Source of the DNA: Butyrivibrio sp. X503
GTDB taxonomy: Bacteria; Bacillota; Clostridia; Lachnospirales; Lachnospiraceae
NCBI RefSeq assembly: GCF_003625475.1
Contig: NZ_RAIQ01000008.1
Span: forward strand, 1-64,000
Direction: 5' to 3'
DNA: 64,000 nt
In this document: one piece after another, positions 53,642 to 63,694 of the stretch
Layout: every line of letters starts with the position of its first letter
How positions within the stretch are numbered: the stretch's first letter is position 1
The notes under the pieces: model-generated
Databases searched by the model: none
What the model was told of the DNA's origin: nothing
Seen by the model: the letters and a program-made list of their open reading frames with translations, nothing else
Made by a program: the position numbers and the translations under genes

Positions 53642-54820
53642 ATGAAAATCTTGATGATAAATGTTGTTTGTGGAATACGAAGTACGGGGAGAATTTGTAC
53701 AGATCTTGCTCGTGCACTAGAAGAACAGGGGCATGAGGTCAAGATAGCATATGGTCGAGAAAATGCCCCACAAGAATTTCAAAACTATGCAGTTAGAATC
53801 GGAACAGATTTAGATATTATGATGCATGGTTTGAGGGCTAGGTTATTTGATGGTTGTGGTTTTGGGAGTAGGAAAGCTACACAGAGATTTGTAGAGTGGA
53901 TTAAGAGTTATGATCCCGATGTTATTCACTTGCATAATTTGCATGGGTACTATATAAACTTAGAGGAATTATTTAATTACCTTAGAACATGCGGCAAAAA
54001 GATAATATGGACGCTACATGATTGCTGGGCTTTCACCGGTCATAGTGCATATTGTGATACCGTTAATTGTGACAGATGGATAAACGGATGTCATGATTGC
54101 CCTATTATGAATTATTATCCGGCGAGTTTTATTGATAATAGTCCAAAAAACTGGATCAAAAAACAACAATTGTTTAGAAATATTCCTAGATTAACGATTG
54201 TGACTCCGTCCAATTGGCTTGCGGGCTTAGTTAAGAAATCTTTTTTGTCAGAGTACACAGTGCGAACAATCAGTAACGGTATCGACACTAAGCATTTCCG
54301 ACCTTTAGAGAGTGATCTTCGTGCTTGTTTTGGACTAGGAAATAAAAAAATATTATTAGGGGTTGCTACAGCTTGGGATGATATGAAAGGATTGTCGGAT
54401 TTTTATAGGCTTTCCTCAATGCTTGATAATGAAAAATATCAGATTGTTTTGGTTGGACTTACACAGAAGCAGATAAAAAAACTTCCATCCACCATTATTG
54501 GAATCAAGAAAACAAACAGTATAAAGGAACTTGCAAGTATATATTCAGCTGCAGATGTTTTTTTAAATCTTTCATATTGCGAAAACTATCCAACAGTAAA
54601 TTTAGAGGCGATAGCCTGTGGGACACCTGTGTTAACATATGATACTGGGGGAAGCTCCGAGAGTGCGTTCGGGGAAAATGTAGTTCAACGCGGCAATTTG
54701 GATGAAGTATACAAGGTTATAGAGAATTTTGAAATAAGTATGCCAACAGTTGATGTAGCTGATCTTGATTATAAAAGGTCGATTGATAGCTATTTAAAGG
54801 AATTATACATGAGGAATTAA
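53642..54820 (+). CDS. GT4-family glycosyltransferase
   Basis: 392 residues. The acceptor domain has GIRSTGRICTDLARALEEQG and the sequence PDVIHLHNLHGYYINL and WTLHDCWAFTGHSAYC, common in WcaC/capsule-type GT4 enzymes. The donor site region is NLSYCENYPTVNLEAIACGTP. It begins three bases after the previous stop. From here to the window end the sequence is clearly more AT-rich than the phosphonate and heptose regions. Confidence 0.88.
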   Translation: MKILMINVVCGIRSTGRICTDLARALEEQGHEVKIAYGRENAPQEFQNYAVRIGTDLDIMMHGLRARLFDGCGFGSRKATQRFVEWIKSYDPDVIHLHNLHGYYINLEELFNYLRTCGKKIIWTLHDCWAFTGHSAYCDTVNCDRWINGCHDCPIMNYYPASFIDNSPKNWIKKQQLFRNIPRLTIVTPSNWLAGLVKKSFLSEYTVRTISNGIDTKHFRPLESDLRACFGLGNKKILLGVATAWDDMKGLSDFYRLSSMLDNEKYQIVLVGLTQKQIKKLPSTIIGIKKTNSIKELASIYSAADVFLNLSYCENYPTVNLEAIACGTPVLTYDTGGSSESAFGENVVQRGNLDEVYKVIENFEISMPTVDVADLDYKRSIDSYLKELYMRN

Positions 54821-54826
54821 TTATAA

Positions 54827-56224
54827 ATGATTAAGCTGATTTGGAAAGTTGAACTTGGACTTATAATTTTAACTATGTTTTTTGCTATTTCGCTGTTTGC
54901 AACATTACAATGGTTCAATGCATTAGTGTCATTGTTTCTATTGGCAATCATATGCGCTGGTGCATACTATGGAAAAATAAAGGGATTGTTTAGTTATGCT
55001 TTGGTGAGTTTGTATGCTTGGTTTGTTGGACCGTTTAGTATTGTCGTTGCATCATTTTCACCTGATACTTTTTCTACACGCCTTTCGCATAGTGTGATGG
55101 AAAATATAAACAGAAAAGCTATAATTGGAAGGTATTGTTTGTATTTAGCCGTTTTTTATATTGTTTTTTATATAATTTCTGTTTTAACGGAACCATTTTT
55201 TCGTGGGCCATGGAAGAATATTAAGTTGCCCAAGAAGATCAGTGTTCGCCATTTGTTCCCTTTAGTTTGTGCCTTTTCATTATTTGAGCTTGTGATCAGA
55301 AAATCTTTTAGCATCAATATTCCCGGACATGTTCCGACAATCAGGTACGCAGGAGTTATTTTGTATTTGATACAAGCACTTGGCATGTATTTTTTATTTC
55401 TAGCATTATATAAAAATATAGCAGTGAAAAAGAGTGAAAGATTTATTTACTACGGCAGAGTTATGTTGATAGCGATTGTAACTCAGTTACCTACTATAGC
55501 TATTGGAAAAAGAAGTTCCTTTTTCGATACTATTTTAATTGTCGTTATTTATACTGGCTTTTATAAATTTGATATCTTTCAAATTGAATATAAAAAAAGA
55601 AAAAAAACAACTAGAATTGCACTATTTACGGTAGTTATTTTGTTGGTCGGAATAGGAATAACTAATCTAGTCAGGATAGGTGAATTTGAGACTATAAATT
55701 TTCTTATTCAACGATTTACTGGATTGTTAGATGGAACTATTGCGTTGGCTGATACTTGGAGCTATTCCCCCTTTAAACTAATGGATTACATTAAGACGTT
55801 TTTATTTTCAGATAATATTACGTCTAATGCATACTATACTAATTATATTTTGGGATTTCCGGTTGAAGCTATACATTCTAACGCATTACCTATTTTTATT
55901 GGTTCTTCATTTTATGAAGGTTTATCTGGAATTGTGGTAGTAGCTATAGTAGAAGGACTTTTTTTTACAGCGTTGGGAGAAATAATAAAAAAGAGAGTAG
56001 ATAGGCAGAGGCGACATGGCGTAAATATCATTGACGGGATTGGACTTTATTGTGGTATATATTCGATATGGATGCTTGTTACTAGCCATTTGATTGATGG
56101 TAATATTACAAATTGGAAGAAGTTTTTGCCAATATTTATATGCTATTTTATGGGTTTAGTTAGTAAAGATGATTCAAGAGAGTTGGAGGTTAGTTTAACA
56201 GGAACGGTAAGAACTCAATCATGA
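54827..56224 (+). CDS. Oligosaccharide repeat-unit polymerase (Wzy-like)
   Basis: 465 residues with about eleven hydrophobic segments and short loops. One long loop near 270-365 contains LVRIGEFETINFL and SNALPIFIGSSFYEGLSG, which resembles the extracytoplasmic loop of O-antigen polymerases of the oligosaccharide repeat-unit type. It would join flipped repeat units outside the membrane. Placement between glycosyltransferases and the flippase supports this; sequence identity in this family is always low. Confidence 0.75.
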   Translation: MIKLIWKVELGLIILTMFFAISLFATLQWFNALVSLFLLAIICAGAYYGKIKGLFSYALVSLYAWFVGPFSIVVASFSPDTFSTRLSHSVMENINRKAIIGRYCLYLAVFYIVFYIISVLTEPFFRGPWKNIKLPKKISVRHLFPLVCAFSLFELVIRKSFSINIPGHVPTIRYAGVILYLIQALGMYFLFLALYKNIAVKKSERFIYYGRVMLIAIVTQLPTIAIGKRSSFFDTILIVVIYTGFYKFDIFQIEYKKRKKTTRIALFTVVILLVGIGITNLVRIGEFETINFLIQRFTGLLDGTIALADTWSYSPFKLMDYIKTFLFSDNITSNAYYTNYILGFPVEAIHSNALPIFIGSSFYEGLSGIVVVAIVEGLFFTALGEIIKKRVDRQRRHGVNIIDGIGLYCGIYSIWMLVTSHLIDGNITNWKKFLPIFICYFMGLVSKDDSRELEVSLTGTVRTQS

Positions 56225-56225
56225 G

Positions 56226-56255
56226 TGCGGGATACCAAAAAACTCCGCATTTTTT
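56226..56255 (+). terminator. Possible weak terminator inside the Wzx/Wzy operon
   Basis: TGCGG and CCGCA, a 5-bp stem with a 14-base loop, followed by TTTTTT, just after the polymerase stop. The 190-base gap that follows holds no gene; the pause may lower expression of the genes beyond it. Confidence 0.45.
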
Positions 56256-56447
56256 GCAGAGGCGTGGATGTAGATATATGAACCATGTGAATATAAGGCT
56301 TTTTAAAGTGTGGGTGAATTTTGTCTGGACAGCTTTTAATCAAGACATAAGATTATATATTGGGAATTGAAATCGCTGCATCTATATTTGATGGAAGAAC
56401 CCGTTTCTATTGTTGAACGTCTAAATAAATAAGGTATGAGTGTAAGA

Positions 56448-57539
56448 ATGAAAGTTGGTATATTAACATTTTCTGATGCAGATAATTATGGGGCAATGTG
56501 TCAAGCATATGCTTTGCAAAAATATTTGGATTATCAATCTTTTGAATGCGATATTATTCGATATTATAATCATTCAATTTGGTTGCAATATCACTATTGC
56601 AGTTTGCGTGAGTCTGATTTTATTCATTGCATAAAAAGAAATATTGAGGTTTTATCTCAATCTCAGAGAAGGAAGGCCTTTAGGAAGTTTAGAAATATAA
56701 TATCGTTTAGTGAATTGTGTGATTCGACAACAGTAAAGAAAGTTTTCTCTAATTATGATGCTATAGTAGTTGGAAGCGACCAAGTATGGAATCCCAGAAA
56801 TACTGATGGAGATACAGTATTTTTGCTGGATGTGATGGGGGACTATAAAAAGATAGCTTATGCGGCTAGTTTTGGAAACACAAGCTTTTTTGATGAATTT
56901 TGTGCAGATACCAGTACATTGTTGGAAGATTTTTCAGCTATTTCTGTTCGGGAAAAATCCGGGAAAAACTTTTTAAAAGAAAGATATGGAATAGATAGTA
57001 AATTGGTTTTGGATCCAGTGCTATTGTTAGAAAAGAAGGATTGGGAGACGTTTAGTACGGGAGAAAAAAGAGAGCAATATGTATTTGTCTACCAATTAAA
57101 ACCTGATAAGGCTTTTGCTCGAGAAGCTAGAAAATTTGCTAAAGAAAAAGGATTAAAAATATATATTCTTCCATATTTAGCACGTTGTTTATTAGAGAAT
57201 ATTGGAAGAGGTACTTCATTGCAATATTCTATAGGCCCCGAGGAATTTGTTTCGTTTATTAGTAATGCAGAGTATGTACTGACAGATTCATTTCATGGCA
57301 TAGCTTTGTCTATAGCCATGAATAAGCAATTCTTTGTAAGAATGGATTCTAAAAAGAATAATACTAATGAGAGAATCACCGGGCTGATGAATGAGCTAGG
57401 TATTAGTGATAGAGAATTTGAAAATCATCTATCTCCAAATTTGGATACAACCATTGATTATGAGAAGGTAAATACAATACTTGGAGAATTAAGAAAAACT
57501 TCAAAAGATTTTCTTCGAAATGCTTTTGGGGATTTATGA
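56448..57539 (+). CDS. Polysaccharide pyruvyl transferase family protein
   Basis: 363 residues of PF04230: VGILTFSDADNYGAMCQAYA at the start, VVGSDQVWNP near 110-119, YAASFGN, ISVREKSG, LDPVLLL, and the late TDSFHGIALSIAM. These enzymes transfer pyruvate from PEP to sugar hydroxyls as a ketal, adding negative charge to capsules and teichuronic-type polymers; the family also includes proteins with other transfer roles. ATG 56448 is preferred to 56436, because AAGG sits 13 bases upstream of it and too close to the first. Confidence 0.87.
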   Translation: MKVGILTFSDADNYGAMCQAYALQKYLDYQSFECDIIRYYNHSIWLQYHYCSLRESDFIHCIKRNIEVLSQSQRRKAFRKFRNIISFSELCDSTTVKKVFSNYDAIVVGSDQVWNPRNTDGDTVFLLDVMGDYKKIAYAASFGNTSFFDEFCADTSTLLEDFSAISVREKSGKNFLKERYGIDSKLVLDPVLLLEKKDWETFSTGEKREQYVFVYQLKPDKAFAREARKFAKEKGLKIYILPYLARCLLENIGRGTSLQYSIGPEEFVSFISNAEYVLTDSFHGIALSIAMNKQFFVRMDSKKNNTNERITGLMNELGISDREFENHLSPNLDTTIDYEKVNTILGELRKTSKDFLRNAFGDL

Positions 57540-57563
57540 ATTTTATAGAGATATAGAGGTATT

Positions 57564-59114
57564 ATGGAAATTAATCGAACAAGAAATGCTATAAAAGGTA
57601 CAGTAAGTGGTGTTTTTTTAAAAAGTGTATCTGTTATAGGGTCATTTCTAATTCAAACTATCATTGTAAAGGTATTAGGCAAGGAGTATGCAGGAATTAG
57701 TTCGCTGTTTACTTCTATTTTGTCAGTATTAAGCTTGGCTGAGTTGGGATTTGGTTCGGCGTTAGTCTATAGTATGTATCGCCCTATTGCAGAAGGCGAT
57801 ATAGCGCATCTTAATAACTTGCTGGCATATTATAGAAGAGTTTACAATATCTTATGCGGCTTTTTGCTAACTGTTGGAGTGGCAATATTACCTTTCATTA
57901 AATATTTCGTGAAAGAAGACTGCCCGCCTGACTTAAATTTATATATTCTCTATTTGATTTACTTAGTAAATTCTGTTTCAGCGTACATTCCTCCTGCTTA
58001 TCGTAGATCAATCATTTATGCTTATCAGAGGCGTGATATTGATAATACATATACCTGCTTGGTTAAGGCTGCTCAATATTTATTGCAAATTTTGCTTTTA
58101 TTGACAACTAAGAATTATTATTTATTTGCCTTGGTTCTCGCGTTTTCTAATATTCCTGTTACTTTACTAATCTCTGCAAGAACAAAAAAAGATTTCCCGG
58201 ATATAAAACCTGAAGGGATGATAAGCAAGTCTGAAAGAGAAGTGGTTAAGAATAAAGTTGCAGCTTTGTTTGGGCATCAATTAGGTGGGAAGGTAATCAT
58301 TTCTTCAGATAGTATTATTATTTCCTCTTTCTTGGGAGCGGGAATACTTGGTATATATAGTAATTATTACTATATTTTCTACTCTGTAATAGAAATGCTC
58401 GAGATTATAAAATCTTCTATAGTAGCAGGTGTGGGAAATAAAATAGTTACAAGCGAAAGAAAAGAATTGTTTAATCTATTTAAGCGATCCATATATATAT
58501 GGATGATGATTGTGGGATGGGCATCAACCTGCTTGTTGTGCATGTATCAACCATTTATAGAATTGTGGCTTGGAAAGAAGTATTTATATCCGCTTAGTAT
58601 TCTTATAGTGATTATTATTTATTTCTATACATGGCAGTTTAGGTCGGTTCTAGTAGTTTTTAAAGATGCTGCAGGGTTGTGGACTTCTGATTGGTATAAA
58701 CCATACCTTGGTAGTGTGATAAATATAGTTGGAAGCATATCTTTAATTATTTATCTTAATAGCGTTGTAGGGGTACTGATTCCAACAATTATTATAATGT
58801 GTTGCATTTATTTTCCTATTGAGACGCATGTTATTTACAATAATTTATTCATAGGGGAATCTAAAGTATCTTTCTATTTAAACGTATTGAAATATTGCAT
58901 TATTAATTGCTCGGGTATGGCACTTTCATTTCTGTTATGTTCGGTGATAAACACATCTTCGTTGCTGATAAATGTGATCATATATTTTATTATATCAAGC
59001 GTTTGCGCTATTATTCTTTTTATTTTGCTCACATATAGAACAGATGAATGCCGTTGGTTAATAGCAAATATAAAGAAACGCTTGGTTAGAAGTATTAATT
59101 TTGTTAGAAGGTAA
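57564..59114 (+). CDS. Lipid-linked oligosaccharide flippase (Wzx-like)
   Basis: 516 residues with 12 or more hydrophobic segments, MATE/MVF-type polysaccharide transporter. The N-terminus (GVFLKSVSVIGSFLIQTIIVKVLG followed by AELGFGSALVYSMY) is typical of PST-family flippases. It moves undecaprenyl-linked repeat units to the outer face for the Wzy-like protein encoded just upstream. Together they make a second export route, separate from the ABC transporter at 30.8-32.9 kb. Confidence 0.9.
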   Translation: MEINRTRNAIKGTVSGVFLKSVSVIGSFLIQTIIVKVLGKEYAGISSLFTSILSVLSLAELGFGSALVYSMYRPIAEGDIAHLNNLLAYYRRVYNILCGFLLTVGVAILPFIKYFVKEDCPPDLNLYILYLIYLVNSVSAYIPPAYRRSIIYAYQRRDIDNTYTCLVKAAQYLLQILLLLTTKNYYLFALVLAFSNIPVTLLISARTKKDFPDIKPEGMISKSEREVVKNKVAALFGHQLGGKVIISSDSIIISSFLGAGILGIYSNYYYIFYSVIEMLEIIKSSIVAGVGNKIVTSERKELFNLFKRSIYIWMMIVGWASTCLLCMYQPFIELWLGKKYLYPLSILIVIIIYFYTWQFRSVLVVFKDAAGLWTSDWYKPYLGSVINIVGSISLIIYLNSVVGVLIPTIIIMCCIYFPIETHVIYNNLFIGESKVSFYLNVLKYCIINCSGMALSFLLCSVINTSSLLINVIIYFIISSVCAIILFILLTYRTDECRWLIANIKKRLVRSINFVRR

Positions 59115-59120
59115 GAAAAG

Positions 59121-60212
59121 ATGAAGGCTATTTTTTTGGTTCCTAAGGATTACAAATTGACTGGTGGAATGTATATGCCAATCAATCATTATGTTGATTA
59201 TTTCAATAGGAATGGAATGATTGTCGATGAGATAATTGAACTTCCTTATCATAAGGATAATACATGCAAAGGAATAAGCGAACGGTTACATAGCAAATTA
59301 TCAGAAGAAAAGTACAATATAGTTGGTTTCACACTGAATATTTGTTATATGATGCTTAGAGATTTTCAGTTACATAAGAACAGCAATTGTGATTGTACTT
59401 GCTTTTTGGTAGATAGTATGTCACTAAATATGGATTCTGTAATTAGAAATGAGAGTATTGGAAAAGAATATATTGAACATATATTGAAATTTTTTTTGTA
59501 TGAATTAAAGGAAAAGTATTGCCTTCGTAATTGCAATAAAATAGTTTATGTTTCTTCGGTGGATAAGCAATATGTATTAAAGCGTTTTAATAGAGATATT
59601 TTGGGTGATGTTTTCGTAGTTCCTAATGGTATAGATCTGCCTAATGAAGTAAGCGATAAGTTGGTGAGAAATGAGAACGACATTCCTACGTTAGGTACAT
59701 TAACCGGCTTTTCTCAGGAAACATTAAATAATAATTTATATCCATTTTTATATTCAATTTTCCCCCAAATAATCAAAGAGTTTCCGGATATTCGATTTGT
59801 AATTGCGGGAAGAGGAGCAAGTGTCGAGGTTGAAGAAAAATTGTCTCACCTTGATAACGTTGATTACATAGGTGAAGTAGAAGATTTACATGATTTTTAT
59901 GACAAGGTTGACATTGTAGTTACTACAGTAAAGAAAGATTGTGGACTAATAAACAGGGTGCTTGAAGCGTGGGCTTATAGGAGGCTCAATATTGGTTTTT
60001 CTAAAAATTTTGCTGCTTTTGAGTATGCTGAGAATGGAGTGCATTATCTTTCGGCAGATAATGAGGGGGAATTTGTTTCGGCAGTGGAGTATGCTATTAA
60101 ATACCCGGATAAAGCACGAATTATTCGGGATAATGGGTATGATTTAGTAAAAAATAAGTACTCATGGGGAAAAAGTGGAGAAGTATTTTTGGATATTATT
60201 GAGAACAAATAA
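59121..60212 (+). CDS. Glycosyltransferase, GT4-like
   Basis: 363 residues. FLVPKDYKLTGGMYMPINHY opens an acceptor domain. VPNGID near 175, LGTLTGFSQETLNN and VDYIGEVEDLHDFYDKVDIVV mark the donor domain. The usual EX7E glutamates are less clear (GLINRVLEAWAYRR), so it is a divergent member. It begins six bases after the flippase stop, with AAGAAAAG as a weak RBS. Confidence 0.75.
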   Translation: MKAIFLVPKDYKLTGGMYMPINHYVDYFNRNGMIVDEIIELPYHKDNTCKGISERLHSKLSEEKYNIVGFTLNICYMMLRDFQLHKNSNCDCTCFLVDSMSLNMDSVIRNESIGKEYIEHILKFFLYELKEKYCLRNCNKIVYVSSVDKQYVLKRFNRDILGDVFVVPNGIDLPNEVSDKLVRNENDIPTLGTLTGFSQETLNNNLYPFLYSIFPQIIKEFPDIRFVIAGRGASVEVEEKLSHLDNVDYIGEVEDLHDFYDKVDIVVTTVKKDCGLINRVLEAWAYRRLNIGFSKNFAAFEYAENGVHYLSADNEGEFVSAVEYAIKYPDKARIIRDNGYDLVKNKYSWGKSGEVFLDIIENK

Positions 60213-60231
60213 TAATTAAGAAAGAGTAGAG

Positions 60232-61944
60232 ATGGTTATTATGAAAATAGGAAATGATGGATTGATTGAGATAGTTATTGATTTACTTAAGGCTCATAAT
60301 ATTCGACATGTTGTAATTAGCCCCGGTGGAACCAATTATGGATTCGTATCTAGAGTTCAAAATGATTCTTTTTTTAAGTGTTATTCTGTTGTCGATGAGA
60401 GGAGTGCAGTTTATTTTGCTATAGGATTATATCTCCAAACTAATGAAACTATAGCTATGTCATGTACTAGTGCACAGGCAACGAGGAATTATATTCCAGG
60501 CTTAACAGAGGCGTATTATAAGAAAGTACCAATTTTTGCTATCACCATGTGTAAACATCCAAGGTTTGAACTACAAGGATATATGCAGGCACCAATTCAG
60601 GATTCATTACCTGTAGATTGTGTGAAGCAATCATACAAAGTCCCGTACTTGACTGATGCTAATGATTATTTACATATTGTTCGTGTAATTAATCAAGCTA
60701 TTTTGGAATTAGATCATATGGGGAAGGGGCCGGTACAACTGTGTGTTCCAAAACTTGATTGGAGTATAGATGGAGAAGTAAAAGAAAAAAGAACAATTAC
60801 TAGATACAGTAATGTAGATTATGCGCAACCTCAAATTAAAGGGAAGAAAATTCTTGTGGTAGTTGGTGAACACATTCCGTTTAATGATTTAGAGAAGTCT
60901 GCTCTAGAACATTTTTGTGAAAAAACAAACAGTTGTATTTATGTTAATCATCTATCCAATTATTCTGGAAAATACTCTGTCAATGGTAATCTTTTGCTAG
61001 CTGGTATGTCGGTAGAATATTTTAAGAATAATTTATGTCCAGATATACTGATTACGATAGGGGGGCAGACAGGAGACTATCCTTTATATAATATTCTATC
61101 GAGTCAAACGCTAAATAATGTTGAACACTGGAGCGTTTCAACCGATGGAAATGTTGTAGATACATATGATAAATTAACATGTGTTTTCCAAATGGATGAA
61201 ATGGCGTTTTTTAATGCATTTTCTGAAAATAAAGTTGAAAATCATCCTTATTATTTTACGTGGAAGAGCCTTATTGACGGAAGTCAATATCCGGATAATA
61301 TTCCTTTTTCTAGCGTGGCAATCGCTAGTTTGTTGCATGAAAATATACCAGATAACGCTGTAGTTCAATTTTCGATATTACATAGTTTGAGAATATGGAA
61401 TTTCTTCAAGTTGAAGCCAAGTGTTTCATGCTTTTCAAATGTTGGAGCTTTTGGAATTGATGGTGGATTATCAACTTTGATAGGTCAGAGTTTTGCCACT
61501 GATGAGTTGTGCTTTATGATAATAGGAGACTTAGCATTCTATTATGATATGAATTCTATTGGCATAAGGGGAATAAGAAATAATGTAAGAATTTTAATAG
61601 TGAACAACAACGGAGGTGTGGAGTTCAAACTTGGTAGTGGAGTAAATATGAAAGAAACTGACAGATACGTTGCTGCAGCTGGACATTATACTAATGCTAA
61701 AGGATGGGCGGAATCATGTGGATTTGATTATTATTGTATAACGTCTGAAAAAGAATTTGAAAAAGTGGTTCCTACTTTTACCTCTGTATCTAACAAACCA
61801 ATTATCATTGAAGCAATGATAAAAGATGTTGATGAAGTTGCTGCTCATGAGAGTATTATTGAACTGAATAGTAAAAGAGATCTTCGTTCTGCTGTAAAAC
61901 ATTCAATAAAAAATTCTGTTAATGCTATTATCAAGAAACACTAG
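60232..61944 (+). CDS. MenD-like thiamine diphosphate-dependent enzyme
   Basis: 570 residues with the three ThDP-enzyme parts in MenD order. HVVISPGGTNYGF and the activating Glu in VVDERSAVYFAIGL lie in the N-terminal domain; GDLAFYYDMNSIG followed by IVNNNGGVEFKLG forms the Mg-ThDP site. True MenD starts menaquinone synthesis, but no other men gene is near. Its neighbours are an SDR and LicD inside a polysaccharide operon, so it more likely builds an unusual sugar or cyclic acid by 2-oxoacid decarboxylation and C-C bond formation. Start is 60232 or 60241. Confidence 0.82.
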   Translation: MVIMKIGNDGLIEIVIDLLKAHNIRHVVISPGGTNYGFVSRVQNDSFFKCYSVVDERSAVYFAIGLYLQTNETIAMSCTSAQATRNYIPGLTEAYYKKVPIFAITMCKHPRFELQGYMQAPIQDSLPVDCVKQSYKVPYLTDANDYLHIVRVINQAILELDHMGKGPVQLCVPKLDWSIDGEVKEKRTITRYSNVDYAQPQIKGKKILVVVGEHIPFNDLEKSALEHFCEKTNSCIYVNHLSNYSGKYSVNGNLLLAGMSVEYFKNNLCPDILITIGGQTGDYPLYNILSSQTLNNVEHWSVSTDGNVVDTYDKLTCVFQMDEMAFFNAFSENKVENHPYYFTWKSLIDGSQYPDNIPFSSVAIASLLHENIPDNAVVQFSILHSLRIWNFFKLKPSVSCFSNVGAFGIDGGLSTLIGQSFATDELCFMIIGDLAFYYDMNSIGIRGIRNNVRILIVNNNGGVEFKLGSGVNMKETDRYVAAAGHYTNAKGWAESCGFDYYCITSEKEFEKVVPTFTSVSNKPIIIEAMIKDVDEVAAHESIIELNSKRDLRSAVKHSIKNSVNAIIKKH

Positions 61945-61983
61945 TGTTAATATTTCTGCTAATATCAAAGATAGGGGGAAGGA

Positions 61984-62814
61984 ATGAAATTATCAAAAAT
62001 ACTAAGAGGAGTAGTTAGCATTTTTAAAGAAAAAAGAATATACCCAGTTGTTACTCCGGTATATTCAACTCAGTTACTATCTGATAAGGTGGCATTGATA
62101 TCAGGAGGAACTGGTGGAATAGGGAAAGCAATAGTGAAAGCGTTTTTAGAAAGCGGATGCAAGGTCATTATTGCAGGAACTAACCAGTCAAAATTATCGC
62201 AGCTTTGTACGGAATTAGGTGCGAATGAAAATGTGAGGAGTATGGTAATTGATATTACAGATGTATCTTCATTAAAGGATAAAATTAATGAGGCATGCAG
62301 TAAATATGGGACAATTGATATTCTTGTTAATTGTGCTGGTATCATAAATAAGAATACTTTTTTTGATATTACTGAAGATGAATATAATTCGATAATGGAT
62401 ATAAATACCAAAGGTGTGTTTTTTCTTTGCCAGGCGGTGGCAGAAAAGATGATTGAATTAGGTGTGAAAGGACATATTTTAAATATAACTTCATCATCTG
62501 CGCTTAGACCGGCATGGACACCATACGAGATGAGTAAATGGGCGGTAAGAGGATTTACTATTGGCTTAGCAGATTCTCTTATAGATAAGGGAATTATCGT
62601 CAACGCTATTGGCCCTGGGCCAGTTGCAACTCCTATGTTAGGAAAGTCAGAGGGAGATTCTATGTATAAAGAATCAAGCCCTGTACATAGATTTGCACAT
62701 CCTGATGAAATTGCAAGTATGGCTGTTTTTTTATGTAGTTCAATGGGAAATTATATAGTTGGTGACACCGTATATATGACTGGTGGTAGTGGCATTATTT
62801 CCTTGCATAGATGA
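61984..62814 (+). CDS. Short-chain dehydrogenase/reductase
   Basis: 276 residues, classical SDR. NAD(P) loop SGGTGGIGKAI near 40-50, NCAG near 112-115, catalytic Ser in NITSSSAL, YxxxK as YEMSK near 181-185, and GPGPVATPM. It has a 30-residue N-terminal extension before the Rossmann fold. It follows the MenD-like gene by 39 bases and may reduce its keto product. Confidence 0.9.
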   Translation: MKLSKILRGVVSIFKEKRIYPVVTPVYSTQLLSDKVALISGGTGGIGKAIVKAFLESGCKVIIAGTNQSKLSQLCTELGANENVRSMVIDITDVSSLKDKINEACSKYGTIDILVNCAGIINKNTFFDITEDEYNSIMDINTKGVFFLCQAVAEKMIELGVKGHILNITSSSALRPAWTPYEMSKWAVRGFTIGLADSLIDKGIIVNAIGPGPVATPMLGKSEGDSMYKESSPVHRFAHPDEIASMAVFLCSSMGNYIVGDTVYMTGGSGIISLHR

Positions 62815-62864
62815 AGTAATCATCCCTTTTAGAAGTGGTTATTATGCTATCGGAGTAAGCAAGT

Positions 62865-63677
62865 ATGGGAATCAAATTATCTGAGAAAGAAATTAAATCT
62901 ATTCAAATAAAAATTTTAAATGATATAAGCGCTTATTGCGAAAAAGAGAGTTTGGTTTATTTTCTGGCATATGGATCGCTTATTGGTGCGATTCGGCATA
63001 AAGGTTTTATCCCTTGGGATGATGATATAGATATATGTATGCCAAGGAAAGATTATGATAAATTAGTAAATGGCTATAATAGGAATAATCATGGCGACAC
63101 TATGCTATTATCTCCAGAGACAGATCCTGATTATTACGTCACTTCTGCAAAAATAGTTGATACGCGTACAATATTAAAGGAATATGTTTCTACCGATAAG
63201 ACTATAGGTGTATATGTTGATGTTTTTCCTGTAGATACATGGCCGAACGATTTAAAGCTTGCGCAACGGCATCAAAGAAAAATCCTTTTTTGGAGGAGGC
63301 TACTAACTCTAAAGAATCTTATTGTTTCAAAAGATAGAGGGATATTAAAGAACATAGTGATATCTATCGGACATGTTATTCTGTTTCCTGTTTCTAAACG
63401 TAAAATAATTGAAAAAATAATGGTTATATCACAAAAATACAATTATATCGATAATCCAAAATATAAGGGAACAGTTTCGGAACCGGATTATGGTATGGGT
63501 GAGATAATGCCTTCTGAATGGATGGAGGAAATAACTGAAGCTGTGTTTGAAAATTATAAGTTTAAAGTCCCGGTTCATTATGATGATATTCTTAAACAAC
63601 TTTATGGTGATTATATGAAGTTACCACCTAAGGAAATGCAAGTTTCTCATCACGGATTTGATGTGTGGTGGAAATGA
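62865..63677 (+). CDS. LicD-family phosphotransferase
   Basis: 270 residues. FLAYGSLIGAIRHKGFIPWDDDIDICMPR near 30-59 is the LicD/fukutin nucleotidyltransferase-like core with its metal Asp residues. LicD transfers phosphocholine from CDP-choline onto teichoic acid or capsule. No choline genes are present, but the window has a phosphonate operon with two potential cytidylyltransferases, so a CDP-phosphonate or CDP-alditol donor is possible. The last gene overlaps or abuts its stop. Confidence 0.9.
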   Translation: MGIKLSEKEIKSIQIKILNDISAYCEKESLVYFLAYGSLIGAIRHKGFIPWDDDIDICMPRKDYDKLVNGYNRNNHGDTMLLSPETDPDYYVTSAKIVDTRTILKEYVSTDKTIGVYVDVFPVDTWPNDLKLAQRHQRKILFWRRLLTLKNLIVSKDRGILKNIVISIGHVILFPVSKRKIIEKIMVISQKYNYIDNPKYKGTVSEPDYGMGEIMPSEWMEEITEAVFENYKFKVPVHYDDILKQLYGDYMKLPPKEMQVSHHGFDVWWK

Positions 63678-63694
63678 AAATAGAGAGATTAGTT

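Noticed and set aside
60232-61944. Menaquinone biosynthesis menD
   Set aside because: The fold and motifs fit, but no other men gene is present and the context is a glycan operon, so no menD symbol was assigned.
62070-62603. 177-codon minus-strand frame opposite the SDR gene
   Set aside because: The SDR motifs on the plus strand are unmistakable, and this frame has no RBS or recognisable motif.
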